DNA of 6,549 nt from DASYYE01 sp035946955 (GCA_035946955.1 DASYYE010000213.1:1-6549), one strand, 5' to 3'; counted from the first letter of the stretch, positions 1-5,384 are shown. Numbers and translations are program-made. Notes: a model not told the origin generated them from the letters alone.

Positions 1-183
1 CGGAAGAAATGGTCATGTCTGCGGTCGTACCCGCCCCGCCACGTTTGAGCATTCGGCTGAATAGGTGAGGTGCGAGGAAGGCGAGGCGAACGAGGACTGC
101 TCCCGCGGTGGCCACATAACCAGAGGGAGGCTTGCCACAGCAGGGACCGGCTCGTCCGGCGTAGCGGGCGCCATGCCGGAGGC
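1..183. other. Left-edge stretch with no recognisable gene
   Basis: No frame gives a recognisable protein. Frames entering from the left edge on the plus strand stop by position 68, with about 15 to 21 residues each and no family resemblance that I can name. Near the right end, CCATGCC (171-177) and GGCATGG (181-187) form a perfect 7-bp stem with a GGA loop that covers the ATG of the transposase remnant. I see no clear terminal inverted repeat. The stretch could be the flank of an insertion-sequence remnant or the tail of a gene outside the window. Confidence 0.4.
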
Positions 184-310
184 ATGGGGTATCCCGATGG
201 TGGTGGGCTGACCGCAGCCGAGCGGGCCCAGCGTGAGCGGGTGCGGCTGGCGGCAGCGGAGTTAATTGAGGCGGGGGCCAGCGACCGGGAGGTGGCCGGG
301 CGGTTCCGGG
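184..310 (+). pseudogene. IS630-type transposase, N-terminal fragment
   Basis: Starting at ATG 184, the frame encodes MGYPDGGGLTAAERAQ, followed by a helical segment containing VRLAAAELIEAGASDREVA and then GRFR. From family knowledge, this is the usual opening of actinobacterial IS630-family transposases or winged-helix proteins: the PDGGGLT start, then a helix-turn-helix that normally continues through a VSRxSAxxWRR recognition helix. Here the similarity stops at about residue 42. The frame runs into an alanine-rich stretch and then antisense to the next gene, so the recognition helix and the whole DDE catalytic domain are absent. No other part of the element is visible. This is a dead remnant marking an old insertion or a deletion junction near 308-312. 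The ATG lies in a 7-bp hairpin (171-187). The family call is fairly secure, but the exact break point is not. Confidence 0.7.
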
Positions 311-330
311 GCGGAGCCGCCGCGGCTGCG

Positions 331-359
331 GCCGCTGCTTCGTGCCGGGTCTCAGCGGC
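331..359 (-). terminator. Inverted repeat after the Tudor-like gene, possible terminator
   Basis: GCCGCTG (331-337) and CAGCGGC (353-359) form a perfect 7-bp stem with a 15-nt loop, beginning 5 bases past the stop codon of the minus-strand 69-aa gene. A second compact palindrome (AGCCGC-C-GCGGCT, 315-327) follows it. There is no U-tract, which is common for actinobacterial terminators, so this remains an inference from position and symmetry. Confidence 0.4.
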
Positions 360-363
360 TGGG

Positions 364-573
364 TCAAAGCTTGGTCAGCTTGGCGTAGGGCGCGCTGATC
401 CGGTACTTGACCGTGCCGAAATCGACGAGCACGGTGTCTGCTTCTGTACTGATGACGCGGCCGAGGCCGTACCGGTCGTGGGTCACCAGGTCGTGCGCCG
501 TGAACTCCTCGACAGGCTCGGGCGCGGGCTGCGGCGTGTTGAAGGGACTTCCGGGCACGGGGCGCCGGGTCAT
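364..573 (-). CDS. Small protein with UvrD/PcrA C-terminal-like Tudor (SH3-like) domain
   Basis: This 69-aa protein has a proline-rich, probably disordered N-terminus (residues 1-22). A small beta-barrel-like core follows (24-69) with the motifs VTHDRYGLGRVIS (30-42), VLVDFG (48-53) and a C-terminal APYAKLTKL. The pattern V-THD-(K/R)-(F/Y)-G-x-G-x-V, then a VDFG strand, then AKLTKL, is what I know from the extreme C-terminus of UvrD/PcrA helicases, where a Tudor-like domain contacts RNA polymerase; CarD-type folds are similar. Here it stands alone with no helicase. It may bind RNA polymerase or a repair factor, but that is inference. No in-frame ATG, GTG or TTG lies just upstream, so ATG 573 is the natural start, although the Shine-Dalgarno match is poor. 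It may therefore be leaderless or weakly translated. The gene is 112 bases downstream of the desaturase, behind three hairpins. Confidence 0.8.
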   Translation of the reverse strand: MTRRPVPGSPFNTPQPAPEPVEEFTAHDLVTHDRYGLGRVISTEADTVLVDFGTVKYRISAPYAKLTKL

Positions 574-607
574 GGCGCGGGCTGGTTTCTCATCATGACC
601 AGTATGC

Positions 608-623
608 GGCCTGCAGCCAGGCC
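608..623 (-). repeat. 6-bp stem hairpin upstream of the Tudor-like gene
   Basis: GGCCTG (608-613) and CAGGCC (618-623) are perfect inverted repeats around a 4-nt loop. The hairpin lies 35 bases upstream of the ATG of the minus-strand 69-aa gene and downstream of two stronger hairpins. It may be a leader structure, an operator or part of a terminator cluster. The sequence does not decide between these. Confidence 0.35.
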
Positions 624-634
624 CATCCAGGCTC

Positions 635-670
635 GGCCCGAACCTCGGGCCCCGGAGGTCGTCCGGGGCC
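635..670 (-). terminator. Desaturase terminator with two overlapping hairpins
   Basis: Two perfect inverted repeats sit just past the desaturase stop. The stop-proximal one is GGCCCCGG (648-655) with CCGGGGCC (663-670), an 8-bp all-GC stem with a 7-nt loop starting 15 bases after the stop codon. The second is GGCCCGA (635-641) with TCGGGCC (645-651), a 7-bp stem with a 3-nt loop. They share bases 648-651, so they cannot both form fully at once. No U-tract follows. Position and stem strength support transcription termination. Confidence 0.65.
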
Positions 671-685
671 GCGTCCCCCGGCGAA

Positions 686-1765
686 TCAGTACTCGAGTTC
701 GGGCCTCAGTGAGCCGCCGACGGTGTGCAGGTGCCGCAGTACCTGCGCGTAAGAGGCGATGAGGCGGGTCTCATGGTAGGCAACGCCGTGGGCGTCGCAG
801 AACGCCCGTACCGCCTCTTGTGCGCGCCGCAGGCTAGGCCGCGGCATGGAGGGGAACAAGTGATGCTCGATCTGGTAGTTGAGCCCGCCGAGGGCGAAAT
901 CGGTGAGCCACCCGCCGCGGATGTTGCGCGAGGTGATGACCTGGCGACGGAGGAAATCGATCTTCTCATCCTCGCCGAGAACCGGCATGCCCTTATGGTT
1001 CGGGGCGAAAGCACAGCCCAGGTAGATCCCGAACAGGCCCTGATGGATGACAATGAAGGCGGCTGCCTGCAATGGGGAGAGGACCAGGAACACGGCGGTG
1101 AGGTAGGCGCCGATGTGCGCGATGAGCAGTGCGCTCTCGGCCAGCTTCACCGTGAAGCGACGGCCGCCAAGCAGGGCGCGTACCCCGGCGACATGCAGAT
1201 GGATGCCCTCCAGGAGCAGCATGGGGAAGAACAGCCACGCCTGGTATCCGGCCAGCCACTTTCCTATCCCGCGCCGGGCGAGCATCTGGTCCGGAGTGAA
1301 CGCGATCGCCGCGCCGGCGATGTCCGGGTCGCGGCCGACCTGGTTGGGGTGGGAGTGGTGACGGTTGTGCTTGGAGGTCCACCAGCCGTAGCTGAGGCCG
1401 ATCAGCAGGTTGCCGTGGATGCGGCCGATCAGGTCGTCAGCGCGCTTGGAGCCCGAGATCTGTCGATGGCCCGCGTCGTGCCCGATGAACCCGGTCTGGG
1501 TGAACATGACCCCGAGGAATACAGCCACCAGCATCTGCCACCACGACCGACCGAGCAGGAAGAACACGGCCCAGCCGCCGAGCAGCAGAAGCAGGTTGAC
1601 ACTGATCTTGATGCTGTAGTACACGGGGCGGCGGTGCAGCAGCCCGGCCCTGCGAACCGCACGGGAAAGTTCTGCATACTCACTGCCCCGGCCGGTGACC
1701 AGCGTCGCCGGTGCAGCCAGGGAAGGGCGTTCGGCAGCGGGGCCGGCAGCATCAATGGTCAACAT
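686..1765 (-). CDS. Membrane fatty acid desaturase (DesA3 / acyl-CoA desaturase type)
   Basis: This 359-aa integral membrane di-iron enzyme should insert a double bond into a saturated acyl chain, using O2 and electrons from a ferredoxin or reductase that is not in the window. All three histidine boxes are present: HDAGH (96-100), HNRHH (133-137) and QIEHH (298-302), followed by LFPSMPR. An extra APNHKG motif lies at 254-259. Hydrophobic segments lie at about 52-72, 76-95, 175-195, 211-230 and 233-252, which fits the usual two membrane hairpins with cytosolic His boxes. The closest family I recognise is the actinobacterial DesA3-like group, often labelled linoleoyl-CoA desaturase. Regiochemistry is likely delta-9 but cannot be read from sequence. 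I chose ATG 1765 because AGGAGG lies 3 bases upstream. The upstream in-frame ATG at 1819 would add 18 arginine/proline-rich residues and lacks such a site. The gene follows the cold shock gene on the same strand, which suits a cold or membrane-fluidity role. Confidence 0.93.
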   Translation of the reverse strand: MLTIDAAGPAAERPSLAAPATLVTGRGSEYAELSRAVRRAGLLHRRPVYYSIKISVNLLLLLGGWAVFFLLGRSWWQMLVAVFLGVMFTQTGFIGHDAGHRQISGSKRADDLIGRIHGNLLIGLSYGWWTSKHNRHHSHPNQVGRDPDIAGAAIAFTPDQMLARRGIGKWLAGYQAWLFFPMLLLEGIHLHVAGVRALLGGRRFTVKLAESALLIAHIGAYLTAVFLVLSPLQAAAFIVIHQGLFGIYLGCAFAPNHKGMPVLGEDEKIDFLRRQVITSRNIRGGWLTDFALGGLNYQIEHHLFPSMPRPSLRRAQEAVRAFCDAHGVAYHETRLIASYAQVLRHLHTVGGSLRPELEY

Positions 1766-1768
1766 CGT

Positions 1769-1774
1769 CCTCCT
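1769..1774 (-). promoter_or_regulatory. Ribosome binding site of the desaturase
   Basis: Read on the minus strand, AGGAGG is followed by ACG and the ATG at 1765. This near-perfect anti-16S match decides the start in favour of 1765 over the upstream ATG at 1819. Confidence 0.75.
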
Positions 1775-1861
1775 GCGGGGGAGCGGGCAAGTGTGCGCCG
1801 CCAGGGGGCAGAGCGGCAAGGCCCAGGTGCCGCCCAGCCGGGGATGCAGGTGCCGTGACTA

Positions 1862-1904
1862 GCGTGCGGCCGGCCCGCGCCGGAAACACGGGCCCGCCGC
1901 ATGC
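1862..1904 (-). terminator. Strong hairpin between cold shock gene and desaturase
   Basis: A long imperfect inverted repeat begins 6 bases past the cold shock stop codon. Bases 1866-1870 pair with 1896-1900 and 1872-1877 pair with 1889-1894, separated by one C/C mismatch. The base of the stem extends to 1862-1865 with 1901-1904, with one further mismatch on the transcribed strand. The loop is about 11 nt. There is no U-tract. The hairpin could terminate the csp transcript fully, or act as a partial terminator letting some transcripts continue into the desaturase 97 bases beyond. A smaller alternative stem (1870-1874 with 1879-1883) competes with it. Confidence 0.6.
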
Positions 1905-1910
1905 ATGTCG

Positions 1911-2114
1911 TCAGAGTGCGCGGACCTGGTCAGCCTGCAGGCCCTTCGGGCCCTGCCGGGTGGTGTACTCCACCTTCTGGTTCTCGGTGAGGCTGCGATA
2001 GCCGCCCATGTCGATCGCCGAGTGGTGCACGAACACGTCGGCACTGCCGTCATCGGGGGCGATGAAACCGAAGCCCTTATCCGGGTTGAACCATTTCACG
2101 GTGCCTTGCGCCAT
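1911..2114 (-). CDS. Cold shock protein, CspA family
   Basis: This 67-aa single cold-shock-domain (OB-fold) protein is of standard family length. It binds single-stranded RNA and DNA in the cytoplasm, melting secondary structure as an RNA chaperone. Visible features are the MAQGTVKWFN start, RNP-1 KGFGFI (13-18), RNP-2 VFVHHS (27-32), and a C-terminal KGLQADQVR strand typical of actinobacterial Csp proteins. The surface aromatics used for base stacking (W8, F15, F17, F28, H30) are all present. AAGGAG lies 8 bases upstream of the ATG. The gene sits between the phosphatase (163-base leader/intergenic region) and the desaturase, followed by a strong hairpin. Many actinobacterial Csps are constitutive, so cold induction is not assured by family alone. 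Confidence 0.97.
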   Translation of the reverse strand: MAQGTVKWFNPDKGFGFIAPDDGSADVFVHHSAIDMGGYRSLTENQKVEYTTRQGPKGLQADQVRAL

Positions 2115-2276
2115 TCTGCTGTCTCCTTCAAAGACGAGCCCGGATCCGCACGGTCATGCGGACCAGCTGCTGGTTGCACGCCCCCGGAGGAAAGAACCCA
2201 CAGCCAGACGGCGCGACGCCCACTGTCGAAAAATGCGGACGCCTTCACGATCGCAAACGTCGACAACAACTGCTAG
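2115..2276 (-). promoter_or_regulatory. Intergenic leader of the cold shock gene with inverted repeats
   Basis: This 162-base gap must hold the csp promoter or leader unless csp is co-transcribed with the phosphatase. The minus-strand RBS AAGGAG is at 2123-2128. Upstream of it are two adjacent inverted repeats: TCCGCA (2145-2150) with TGCGGA (2157-2162), a 6-bp stem with a 6-nt loop, and ACCAGC-T-GCTGGT (2162-2174), a compact palindrome. On the minus strand a run of five T residues occurs near 2230, about 45 bases past the phosphatase stop, but only a 4-bp stem precedes it, so I do not call a terminator. No convincing -35/-10 pair was found. Confidence 0.45.
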
Positions 2277-3920
2277 CTACAGCGCCTGTCGGTCGCCCGC
2301 GTATTCCCGGGCTGCTCCCGTTCGGGCCATGAGGATGGCGATGTCGTCGGCAGGGTGGGGGGCCAGGGTGGCCAGCAGCCTGTCGCAGGCCTGGGTGAGG
2401 GGTAGCCCGGTGGTGGTGGCCAGGGTGCGGACCAGGCGCGCCATGCCGGCGTCTATGTCGGTGGCGGGGGTTTCGATGAGCCCATCGCTGTAGAGGACCA
2501 GGGTGGTGCCCGGAGGCAGGTGCAGGCGGGTGGCCCGATAGCGGGCGTCGCCGAGGCCGGTGCCCAGCGGCAGGCCGGCCGGCAGGTCGGGGAAGGCGGC
2601 GTGGTGGCCGGCGCGGGTCAGGGCGGGCGGAGGATGGCCCGCGCTGGCGATCTCCCACTCGGCGCTGGCGGGGTCATGGACCGCGTAGATGCAGGTGGCG
2701 CTGGTTTCCTCGTCGGTCAGGTCGGCGGTGATCTGATCAAGGCGGGTGAGCAGGTCGGCGGGTGTCAGGTCGAGGGCGGCCAGGGTGCGGGTGGCGGTGC
2801 GCAGCTGGCCCATCAGCGAGGCGGCGGCGATGTCGTGCCCGGTCACGTCGCCCACGATCAGGGCGCAGCGGCCGGCCGGCAGGGGGATGACGTCGAACCA
2901 GTCCCCGCCGACCTCGGCGGCGGACTCGGCGGGGACGTACCGCCAGGCCAGCTGCAGGCCGGGGACCTCGGGGATCTGCCGTGGCAGGAGGCCGCGCTGC
3001 AGGGCCAGCGCGGTGGCCCGCTCCCGGGTGTAGAGCCGGGCGTTGTCCACCGCCACCGCGGCGCGGGCGACAAAGTCACGGGCCAGGGCCAGGTCCGCGC
3101 CGGTAAACGGCTTCGAGCCGGCCAGGCGGTACAAGACGACGATGCCCATGATGACGCCCCGGGCGGTCAGCGGCACGGTCAAGAGCGAGTGGGCGCCCGC
3201 CGCGTGCGCGGCCATCATGCGGTCAAAGCCCGTGCCAGAGTCCCCCTCCCCGATCTGATCGGTGGTCATGGCCCCGAACGCCGGCCGGTAGACCGGCAAT
3301 CCGGCGATCAGGCGCCGGTGGTAGTCCTTCGCGGGGTCGGTCTCGTGCCATGCCTGCCGGAAGTATTCCGGAGGGGGCGGCCGGTCGGCCGGCCAGCGTA
3401 CCGTGACCCGGCGCAGGCGCATCTTCTGGTCGTGTGCGTGCGGTGCGTGCTGGTCACCGTCGATGACGGTGGCGAGCAGATCGACCGCGCCCGCGTCGGC
3501 CAGCCGCGGGATGGCCACCTCCAGCAGTTCTTCGGCGGTGCGGGTGATGTCCAGCGTGGTCCCGATCCGGGCGCTGGCCTCGTCGGCCAGCGCGAGTCGG
3601 CGATGGTTGCGGGCCTGCTCTGTGACCTCCCGCATCGCGTGGGCGACCCCGGCCCCCCGGCCGTCTGGCCCGTCGACCCGGAACTGGACACAACTCCAGA
3701 ACCGCTCCCCGCCGGGGTCGTCGGCGTGGCTGCTCACCTCGAGGCCGTCCACTGCCTCGCCGGTGGCCAGCACCCGCCGCAGCGACCGCTCGATCAGGCC
3801 GATGTCCAGGTGGGGCAGCACCTCGCCCAGCCGGTGCCCGGGCCACGCCGCAGACGGGAGGTCGTCGCCGAGATGTTCGGCTGCCTGATTGACCCAGACG
3901 ATCCGCAGCTCGGTGTCCAA
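2277..3920 (-). CDS. PAS-GAF-SpoIIE (PP2C-type) serine/threonine phosphatase
   Basis: Counting from TTG 3920, the protein has 547 aa and three domains. A PAS-like domain (about 1-105) contains the DTELRIVWVNQAAEHLG core. A GAF sensor domain (about 116-295) ends in the usual AVDNARLYTRE helix. An RsbU/SpoIIE-type PP2C phosphatase domain (about 325-537) follows the LALQRGLLPRQIPEVPGL linker. Metal-binding motifs are intact: EVGGDWFDV (336-344), VGDVTGHD (356-363), SAGHPP (426-431), LYSDGLIE (476-483) and DDIAIL (525-530). No transmembrane segment or kinase (HATPase) domain is present, so it should be cytosolic. The family dephosphorylates anti-anti-sigma factors in partner-switch stress control, gated by a ligand or redox signal at PAS/GAF; the target is not in the window. 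The frame is open upstream to a stop at 4059-4061 but contains no ATG, GTG or TTG. Starting at TTG would cut the first PAS strand. A CTG at 3992 behind GGAGGGGAGGG would give 571 aa and complete it, so the real start is uncertain. Confidence 0.92.
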   Translation of the reverse strand: MDTELRIVWVNQAAEHLGDDLPSAAWPGHRLGEVLPHLDIGLIERSLRRVLATGEAVDGLEVSSHADDPGGERFWSCVQFRVDGPDGRGAGVAHAMREVTEQARNHRRLALADEASARIGTTLDITRTAEELLEVAIPRLADAGAVDLLATVIDGDQHAPHAHDQKMRLRRVTVRWPADRPPPPEYFRQAWHETDPAKDYHRRLIAGLPVYRPAFGAMTTDQIGEGDSGTGFDRMMAAHAAGAHSLLTVPLTARGVIMGIVVLYRLAGSKPFTGADLALARDFVARAAVAVDNARLYTRERATALALQRGLLPRQIPEVPGLQLAWRYVPAESAAEVGGDWFDVIPLPAGRCALIVGDVTGHDIAAASLMGQLRTATRTLAALDLTPADLLTRLDQITADLTDEETSATCIYAVHDPASAEWEIASAGHPPPALTRAGHHAAFPDLPAGLPLGTGLGDARYRATRLHLPPGTTLVLYSDGLIETPATDIDAGMARLVRTLATTTGLPLTQACDRLLATLAPHPADDIAILMARTGAAREYAGDRQAL

Positions 3921-3989
3921 GACGACGGCGCCCAGGGGGGACCGGACCAGCCCCGCCGACTGGGTCAGGGCGTCCAGGGTGACCGGGTC

Positions 3990-4009
3990 CAGGGTCCCTC
4001 CCCTCCGCC
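3990..4009 (-). promoter_or_regulatory. Probable CTG start and ribosome site of the phosphatase
   Basis: On the minus strand, GGAGGGGAGGG is followed by ACC and then CTG (3992-3990), in frame with the phosphatase. The first GGAGG lies 9 bases and the second 4 bases from the CTG. Initiation here adds 24 residues ending SPLGAVV, which runs directly into the PAS core strand. By contrast, TTG 3920 has no purine-rich element at the proper distance. CTG starts are rare but documented in bacteria. The alternative is initiation at TTG with a trimmed PAS. Confidence 0.5.
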
Positions 4010-4269
4010 GGGTGCGGCGTGTTATCCGAGTTACGTCTATTGCCTTTGAGGCAGAAGTCTATGCTGGTCAGCGCCCCGGACCTCCCCGGGAAGCTCGCGG
4101 GCGACCGTCGCTCGCCGCCACGATCGTCGCCAGCCGAAGCTCTTGCGGGGCGGAGCGTCCAGGACCCTGCGCGCGGAGGCAGCTGCTCACCCCGGCGACC
4201 CGCGGTCGGCGGACGTCCCGTGGGAGCATGTGCAGACGCCGCGCGGTCCTGACGTCTCTCGGAGGCACG
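3993..4269. promoter_or_regulatory. Divergent intergenic region, phosphatase and SRPBCC operon
   Basis: The two transcription units point away from each other here, so both promoters probably lie inside this stretch. It includes the most AT-rich patch of the neighbourhood (about 4018-4065), with the hyphenated palindrome TGCCT-TTG-AGGCA (4041-4053) bracketed by direct repeats GTCTAT at 4035-4040 and 4057-4062, 22 bases apart. Further right, CCGGCGACC (4192-4200) and GGTCGGCGG (4204-4212) form a near-perfect hairpin with a 3-nt loop. GACGTC occurs at 4212-4217 and 4251-4256. The plus-strand RBS GGAGG is at 4261-4265. No confident plus-strand -35/-10 pair was found. Confidence 0.5.
4034..4061 (-). 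promoter_or_regulatory. Possible promoter of the phosphatase gene
   Basis: On the minus strand, TAGACT (4061-4056) resembles a -35 TTGACN box, and TAGACG (4039-4034) resembles the loose actinobacterial -10 TAGRNT, with 16 bases between. This would place the transcript start near 4027 and give a leader of roughly 35 bases before the CTG at 3992. The two boxes are the same direct repeat that flanks the palindrome at 4041-4053. Matches are weak, so the repeat may equally be an operator. Confidence 0.28.
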
Positions 4270-5217
4270 ATGTGGGAGAGCACTGTCGAGGTGACCCGGA
4301 AGGCACTTGTCCAGGCGGCGCCGGAGCATGCGTGGTCACTGGTCAGTGACAGCGCGGCCTGGTCTCTGCTGCCCGGTCATTTCGCGTTCGACGTGCCGCA
4401 GGTGGCCGGGGCGGGGCGGCTTCGGTGCTGGTTCGCCCCCTTCGGCAACGGCCTGGGCTGCTCGGTGCAGGAGGTGCGCGAGGAGGTACCAGGGCAGGTG
4501 ATGAGCCTGCGGTCGCGCGGCACCCAGCCGGCGGGCCGGCAGGCTTTCACGCTGTCGGTCCAGCCGCACGACCGCGGCGCTATGGTCTGGCTCACGGTCA
4601 CGGTCACCGTGCCGCGCGAGGACAAGGCCGATCACCAGGCCTTCTGGCGCAAGGAGCTCAAGGCGTGGCTCAGCGCGCTGGCCGACATCGCCGAAGGGCG
4701 GCGGCCGTGGCCTGAGGCGGGCATCCCGGCCCCCCTCCGGCGGGCCTGTGCCGGCCTGCCGGCCCTGACCTCGCCGCAGGGCACCTCTACCGCGGTACTT
4801 ATCAGTGCCTCCCCGGACGCCGTGTGGCAGGCCATCCGCGCGCCGGGCATCCCCGCCGATCCTCGTCAGCCCTGGACGGCGATCTGCGCCGGCCGGGTTC
4901 CAGGCGCCCCAGAGAGCCAGGCCGGGGAAATGCGGTATGTCATCGTCCGGCACGCCGACGGTCGGCTGATCGCTGCGGCCAGCATGGTCCGGGAACTGGT
5001 GGAAGGCCGGAGCGTGGTGACCCAGCGGCTGGAGGCGCTGCACTACGAGATGCGGTACCGGGTGGAGCCTGCACCCGGCGGAACCCGGCTGGAGCTGACG
5101 ATGTGCTGGCCCGATGCCCCGGTCACCGACAAGGGCGAGCAGCTGCGCAGCCGCCTGACCCAGGCTCTCCGGCAGACCGCGAGCGCCTATCAGGCCGCTA
5201 TCGAGCCGGGCTCGTGA
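4270..5217 (+). CDS. Tandem SRPBCC (START-like / polyketide-cyclase-like) protein
   Basis: This 315-aa soluble protein holds two SRPBCC-type domains. The first (about 5-142) opens with STVEVTRKALVQAAPEHAWSLVSD, the standard first strand plus helix, and ends with a long C-terminal helix containing FWRKELKAWLSALADIAEG. The second (about 173-312) begins STAVLISASPDAVWQAIRAPG and ends in a LRSRLTQALRQTASAYQAAI helix. The A-P-x-x-A/V-W motif after the first strand recurs in both (17-22 and 181-186). The family folds around a deep hydrophobic cavity and binds or transforms lipids, aromatics or polyketides; no catalytic residues identify a reaction here. There is no signal peptide or membrane segment. 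ATG 4270 is chosen for its GGAGG 4 bases upstream and because the first domain starts there, although the frame is open further left. The stop overlaps the next start (GTGA), so this is the first gene of a coupled three-gene operon and may handle the substrate of the downstream methyltransferase. That role is inference. Confidence 0.85.
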   Translation: MWESTVEVTRKALVQAAPEHAWSLVSDSAAWSLLPGHFAFDVPQVAGAGRLRCWFAPFGNGLGCSVQEVREEVPGQVMSLRSRGTQPAGRQAFTLSVQPHDRGAMVWLTVTVTVPREDKADHQAFWRKELKAWLSALADIAEGRRPWPEAGIPAPLRRACAGLPALTSPQGTSTAVLISASPDAVWQAIRAPGIPADPRQPWTAICAGRVPGAPESQAGEMRYVIVRHADGRLIAAASMVRELVEGRSVVTQRLEALHYEMRYRVEPAPGGTRLELTMCWPDAPVTDKGEQLRSRLTQALRQTASAYQAAIEPGS

Positions 5218-5384
5218 AGGCCGCCTTCGACCAGCAGGAGTTCCACGACCGGTTCGCGCGGGCGCAGGCTGGGGGTGATGCGGCCGCCGCGGATGACGTT
5301 CGGGCTGAGGTCTCCCTTGCGCGTTTGATCGGATTGAACAATTATTCAGTCCGGGTGGCGGGGTTGATGGAAGAGGGGCGATGA
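5214..5384 (+). CDS. Uncharacterised 56-aa protein in coupled operon
   Basis: This 56-residue protein starts at GTG 5214, whose last two bases are the first two of the preceding stop (GTGA). It ends with TGA overlapping the next ATG (ATGA). It is charged and almost certainly helical: KAAFDQQEFHDRFARAQAGG, an Ala/Asp stretch, then VRAEVSLARLIGLNNYSVRVAGLMEEGR. There are no cysteines and no membrane segment. I do not recognise the family. Two overlaps of 4 bases, the absence of a good RBS before the GTG and gene-like codon use argue that it is real and translated by coupling. By analogy with small subunits of tightly coupled enzymes it may bind the downstream DmdA-like protein or the SRPBCC protein, but nothing in the sequence proves this. 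The main alternative is a chance frame in the gap; that would leave an unexplained 163 bases between two genes that otherwise nearly abut. Confidence 0.7.
   Translation: MKAAFDQQEFHDRFARAQAGGDAAAADDVRAEVSLARLIGLNNYSVRVAGLMEEGR

Noticed and set aside
726..1855. Direct 11-base repeat TGCAGGTGCCG at 726-736 and 1845-1855 flanking the desaturase, possible transposition or integration duplication
   Set aside because: Matches of this length are expected by chance in 6.5 kb of such biased composition, and no mobile gene or terminal inverted repeat lies between the copies.
725..1858. Long plus-strand open frame of 377 codons opposite the desaturase
   Set aside because: The minus strand has all three histidine boxes, membrane segments and an AGGAGG start. 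The plus-strand product is charged, low-complexity and without a family, as expected for an antisense shadow in high-GC DNA.
2225..2276. Rho-independent terminator for the phosphatase with the TTTTT run on the minus strand
   Set aside because: Only a 4-bp stem (GACG with CGTC) with a long loop precedes the T run, which is too weak to call.
2520..4049. Plus-strand open frame of 509 codons opposite the phosphatase
   Set aside because: It is very rich in Gly, Gln, Val and Arg with no domain. The opposite strand carries intact PAS, GAF and PP2C motifs.
3889..4269. Longer version of the SRPBCC protein starting far upstream of 4270
   Set aside because: The extension is Arg/Ser/Pro-rich, overlaps the phosphatase start region, and lacks a family match. 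ATG 4270 has GGAGG at proper distance and begins exactly at the first domain.
4824..5213. Longer version of the 56-aa protein starting at 4824
   Set aside because: The added part lies wholly inside the second SRPBCC domain in another frame and reads as a Gly/Arg/Ala-rich shadow. The GTG at 5214 coupled to the upstream stop is more credible.
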